Source: CBFDBF01 sp050304615
GTDB taxonomy: Bacteria; Pseudomonadota; Gammaproteobacteria; Chromatiales; Chromatiaceae
DNA length: 64,000 nucleotides
Reading direction: 5' to 3'
NCBI GenBank assembly: GCA_050304615.1
Contig: JBNLDW010000009.1
Span: forward strand, 62,001-126,000
Shown: piece after piece, positions 62,703 through 64,000 of the stretch
Position numbering within the stretch: position 1 is the stretch's first letter
Layout: every line of letters starts with the position of its first letter
Notes under the pieces: model-generated
What the model saw: the letters and a program-made list of their open reading frames with translations, nothing else
Databases searched by the model: none
What the model was told of the DNA's origin: nothing
Made by a program: the position numbers and the translations under genes

Positions 62703-64000
62703 TTATCTGTCACCTGAACGGTCGGGTAGATCGATGGTAAGGCGCGTGCCTATTCCGGGTGTCGAATCAATCTCAATAGTACCGCCGTGGTCGCTGATGA
62801 TTTTATGCGCCATGGCTAGTCCCAGGCCGGTACCTTCACCGGGCGGCTTGGTGGTGTAGAAGGGCTCAAATATCAGCTCCTGTATGTTCTTCGGGATACC
62901 CTTGCCATGATCTATGATCTCTATACGCACACCCTGGTCGAGCTGTGTAGCAAGTAGTTCAACTTGTGCTCCGGGTTCGGAGGCATCGCTGGCGTTGGTC
63001 AGTAGATTCAGCAACACTTGGGAGAGTTTTTGACGATCCCCGTAAATCTGTAGTTCCGCTGGGAAGTTGTTACGGTATTCCACCCGATGGCCGTGGGGAG
63101 TTAGTTTTACCAGCCGAATTGCCTCGTCTGCAATCTCTGCGAGGGGGGAAGACTGGTATGGCTTTTGAGTGCTACCACTACGGCTAAAATTCATTAGCGA
63201 GCGTACTATGACGGTGATCCTCTGTGTCTGCTCAAGGATCTCACGGACACTATCTTCGATGATGTCTGGATCCTTCTCACCCCGGAGATTCTGAGCCAGC
63301 GAGGCAATGCCGGTGACCGGATTACCGATCTCATGGGCCACTCCGGCGGCCAGTCGACCGATTGAGGCAAGGCGGTCACTATGGGCGAGCTCCGCCTCCA
63401 GGGTCTCCAGGTTGGTCAGATCTTCCAGCAGTATAACCAGTCCGGTCTGCTCACTGCGCTCTTCCCTGGTCAGGGTGGTGTCCAGTACTGTGGCCTTGTG
63501 TAGGTTGAACCAGCGTGGGCTGCCGTCTAGCTCCAGTTCCATATTGTGGATATGTTCATCCTGGGCCAAGGCGAAACCCCGTAGGAGTTCACCCCAGGGG
63601 TGGGGCAGGGTACCAAGATAGCGCTCTACTGCATCCTCCGAGCGGATCCCACTAGCCGCCTCCATTGCCGGGTTCCAGATAATAATGGTCTGCTCTGGAT
63701 CAACCGCACAGACCCCCAACGGCAGATCAAGTAGGATCTGGCGGTGAAAGCGGCGCAGGGTATCCAGATCGGCAGTCAGTCCTTGTAGTTGCATGCGGGA
63801 CTGTTCCAGCCGTTTCTCTGCATAGCGTATCGAGTCGGCTAGCGCGGTCTTAGCCAGACCATCCATCTCCAGTCGCTGGTTGATGATCATATGAGCCGTC
63901 TGTGGCCCTACCAGCCCCGACAGATTGCGCTCTATCCGTTCCCGCAGCTGGCGTAGTTCAGCAGGACGGTTTTCATTGCTGTCGAGTCCCAGATCCTGGA
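62703..64000 (-). CDS. Sensor histidine kinase, 5' end beyond window
   Basis: The visible part (about 432 residues) has a PAS domain, a HisKA domain with the phospho-His in AGVAHEIGNPVTG, and an HATPase with N and G boxes (LLNLLTNASDAS, DHGKGI, GTGLGLAMAHKI). An ATG occurs at 63890, but the same frame stays open without a stop to the right edge and reads ELRQLRERIERNLSGLVG. That segment is typical of kinases fused to an N-terminal sodium:solute symporter. I infer that the true protein continues outside the window and may sense a transported solute. It is cotranscribed with the response regulator. Confidence 0.88.
   Translation of the reverse strand, partial: QDLGLDSNENRPAELRQLRERIERNLSGLVGPQTAHMIINQRLEMDGLAKTALADSIRYAEKRLEQSRMQLQGLTADLDTLRRFHRQILLDLPLGVCAVDPEQTIIIWNPAMEAASGIRSEDAVERYLGTLPHPWGELLRGFALAQDEHIHNMELELDGSPRWFNLHKATVLDTTLTREERSEQTGLVILLEDLTNLETLEAELAHSDRLASIGRLAAGVAHEIGNPVTGIASLAQNLRGEKDPDIIEDSVREILEQTQRITVIVRSLMNFSRSGSTQKPYQSSPLAEIADEAIRLVKLTPHGHRVEYRNNFPAELQIYGDRQKLSQVLLNLLTNASDASEPGAQVELLATQLDQGVRIEIIDHGKGIPKNIQELIFEPFYTTKPPGEGTGLGLAMAHKIISDHGGTIEIDSTPGIGTRLTIDLPDRSGDR

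Overview
This window looks like chromosome from a gammaproteobacterium with roughly 50% GC. The evidence is the set and order of housekeeping genes: fkpB-ispH, nth, purM-purN, an hda/CDP-alcohol transferase/YihY cluster, fabA, rppH-ptsP, clpB, rimO and a ubiX tail. The c-type cytochrome, the b561 protein, the PduO-type cobalamin adenosyltransferase and a DSF-synthase homologue fit a free-living or host-associated respiratory bacterium. I cannot name the genus, and no gene here identifies a sulfur or carbon-fixation lifestyle. There are no rRNA or tRNA genes, no insertion sequence and no CRISPR array.

Layout. 0-3.5 kb: ubiX tail, a membrane PAS-GGDEF-EAL protein and an RpfF-type DSF synthase. 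3.6-12.5 kb: ferrochelatase, CopA/CopZ copper export, endonuclease III, a hybrid-kinase-like protein without its phospho-acceptor His, and fkpB-ispH. 12.5-18.7 kb: mixed accessory genes (cobalamin adenosyltransferase, GH18-like protein, rhodanese, hydrolase, cytochrome c', cytochrome b561). 18.7-28.8 kb: rimO, a ThiE-like protein, a repeat-rich island with a DUF559 endonuclease, purine genes, hda, YihY, cpdA and fabA. 28.8-30.6 kb: proS. 30.7-42.6 kb: a compact Lap-type surface-protein locus. It holds lapG, lapD, a miniature LapA-like RTX protein with a PAAG di-alanine cleavage site, the secretion genes lapE-lapB-lapC with a LuxR-type regulator inserted among them, and a VPLPA-CTERM envelope protein. 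42.7-53.6 kb: clpB behind a sigma-32-type promoter, an ECF sigma/anti-sigma pair, rppH-ptsP, a PilZ-like protein, DUF1631 and a histone-H1-like protein. 53.6-64 kb: an acetate module with acs, an exonuclease, a CBS/DUF294 protein, a sodium:solute symporter and its small subunit, and a two-component pair whose kinase runs off the right edge.

How it fits together. Cyclic di-GMP signalling recurs in the window: the GGDEF-EAL protein beside RpfF, a LapD receptor with degenerate GGDEF/EAL motifs, and a PilZ-like protein. The likely output is cell-surface retention or release of the small LapA-like protein by LapD/LapG. Two control signals stand out at this locus. One is a perfect TGTGA-N6-TCACA CRP/Vfr-type site before the secretion genes. 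The other is a 19-bp motif shared by the upstream regions of the adhesin and the VPLPA-CTERM gene. Intergenic regions carry several families of dispersed palindromic repeats and one tandem array of nine 28-bp units.
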